Below are positions 5,918-6,040 of a stretch of DNA of 6,040 bases, piece by piece. A program made the translations under genes and the position numbers. The stretch is taken from NCBI GenBank assembly GCA_964480275.1, contig CAYZOC010000057.1, forward strand, positions 1-6,040, given 5' to 3'. The number at the start of each line of letters is the position of its first letter. Position 1 is the first letter of the stretch. The notes beneath the pieces were generated by a model that was not told where the DNA came from, made no database searches, and saw nothing but the letters and a program-made list of their open reading frames with translations. The DNA comes from DATESG01 sp964480275. Lineage in GTDB: Bacteria; Bacillota_I; Bacilli_A; RFN20; CAG-826.

Positions 5918-5929
5918 TTTTGGCCAAAA
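5918..5929. promoter_or_regulatory. Palindrome TTTTGGCCAAAA upstream of rex, candidate operator
   Basis: A perfect 12-bp inverted repeat without spacer lies 3 bp upstream of the candidate -35 of rex and 4 bp from the A-run of the tRNA-Leu terminator. Many rex-family genes are autoregulated, so it may bind Rex or another factor, but it does not match the classical Rex operator. Chance cannot be excluded in such AT-rich DNA. Confidence 0.3.
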
Positions 5930-5933
5930 TAAT

Positions 5934-5965
5934 AAAAAAAAGTTGAACCTGCCAACTCTTTTTTT
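5934..5965 (-). terminator. Rho-independent terminator after tRNA-Leu
   Basis: A short stem AGTTG/CAACT (5941-5945 with 5953-5957) and 7-nt loop are flanked by A7 on the left and T7 on the right. On the minus strand the hairpin is followed directly by a T-run, which would end the tRNA transcript 7 nt beyond its CCA end and before the rex promoter. The flanking A/T runs can extend the stem past one mismatch, and the structure could also work on the plus strand. Confidence 0.75.
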
Positions 5966-5971
5966 ATAAAA

Positions 5972-6040
5972 TGGTGCAGCCAGAGAGACTTGAACTCTCA
6001 CGAGTGTCCTCATACGCCCCTCAAACGTACGCGTCTACCA
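5972..6040 (-). tRNA. tRNA-Leu (anticodon GAG), partial at the right edge, CCA encoded
   Basis: On the minus strand this is the 3' part of a class II tRNA. It shows the D-loop remnant TGGTAGACGCG typical of tRNA-Leu and an anticodon stem TACGT/GCGTA around the loop TTGAGGG with anticodon GAG. A long variable arm follows (GAG-N4-CTC), then a T arm GAGAG-TTCAAGT-CTCTC, the acceptor strand TGGCTGC, discriminator A and an encoded CCA. About 18 nt of the 5' end, including the matching acceptor strand, lie beyond the window. It is probably the last gene of a tRNA cluster, since a terminator follows directly. Confidence 0.92.

Noticed and set aside
1..6040. CRISPR array, insertion sequence, prophage, toxin-antitoxin pair or defence system
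   Set aside because: No spaced repeats, transposase or integrase motifs, or paired small genes were seen; tRNA genes at both edges could be integration sites, but no attachment-site duplication is visible.

Overview
The window looks like ordinary core chromosome of a low-GC Gram-positive bacterium (Bacillota; perhaps a mollicute-like or Erysipelotrichia-like lineage). The grounds are AT-rich DNA, AGGAGG-type ribosome binding sites, sigma-A-like promoters, a Rex-type regulator and a YugI/CvfD-type S1 protein next to pgi. The tryptophan codons I checked are TGG, and no gene needs TGA read through, so it appears to use the standard bacterial code and not the Mycoplasma/Spiroplasma code. The species cannot be fixed from the sequence.

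Layout, left to right. The left edge cuts a tRNA-Val(UAC) on the minus strand, which has its own strong promoter (79-107). Next on the minus strand is a two-gene operon: a small S1-domain RNA-binding protein (1426-1791) whose end overlaps the start of pgi, glucose-6-phosphate isomerase (153-1433). A separate minus-strand unit follows, a HAD-superfamily phosphatase (1896-2720) with its own promoter and terminator. A 130-bp regulatory region (2721-2850) separates it from a divergent plus-strand gene for a small membrane-anchored helical protein of unknown function (2851-3351). The plus strand continues with an M3-family oligoendopeptidase (best start 3430, to 5121). A shared bidirectional terminator (5126-5170) separates it from a convergent rex-like gene (5174-5842, minus). 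The right edge cuts a tRNA-Leu(GAG) on the minus strand, with its terminator at 5934-5965.

How the genes relate. Pgi is a central glycolytic enzyme, and the S1 protein is probably a post-transcriptional regulator co-transcribed with it. Rex-type proteins sense NADH/NAD+ and adjust fermentative metabolism, so the region has a loose carbon/redox theme. The peptidase recycles cytoplasmic peptides. There is no sign of a mobile element, CRISPR array, toxin-antitoxin pair, defence island or secondary-metabolite cluster, and no intergenic stretch exceeds 300 bp. The points worth a second look are regulatory: palindromes inside or beside promoters, a recurrent TGN-extended -10 element, a nearly leaderless transcript for the unknown membrane protein, and a non-canonical DNA-binding domain in the Rex homologue. 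I do not see a previously undescribed multi-gene system here.
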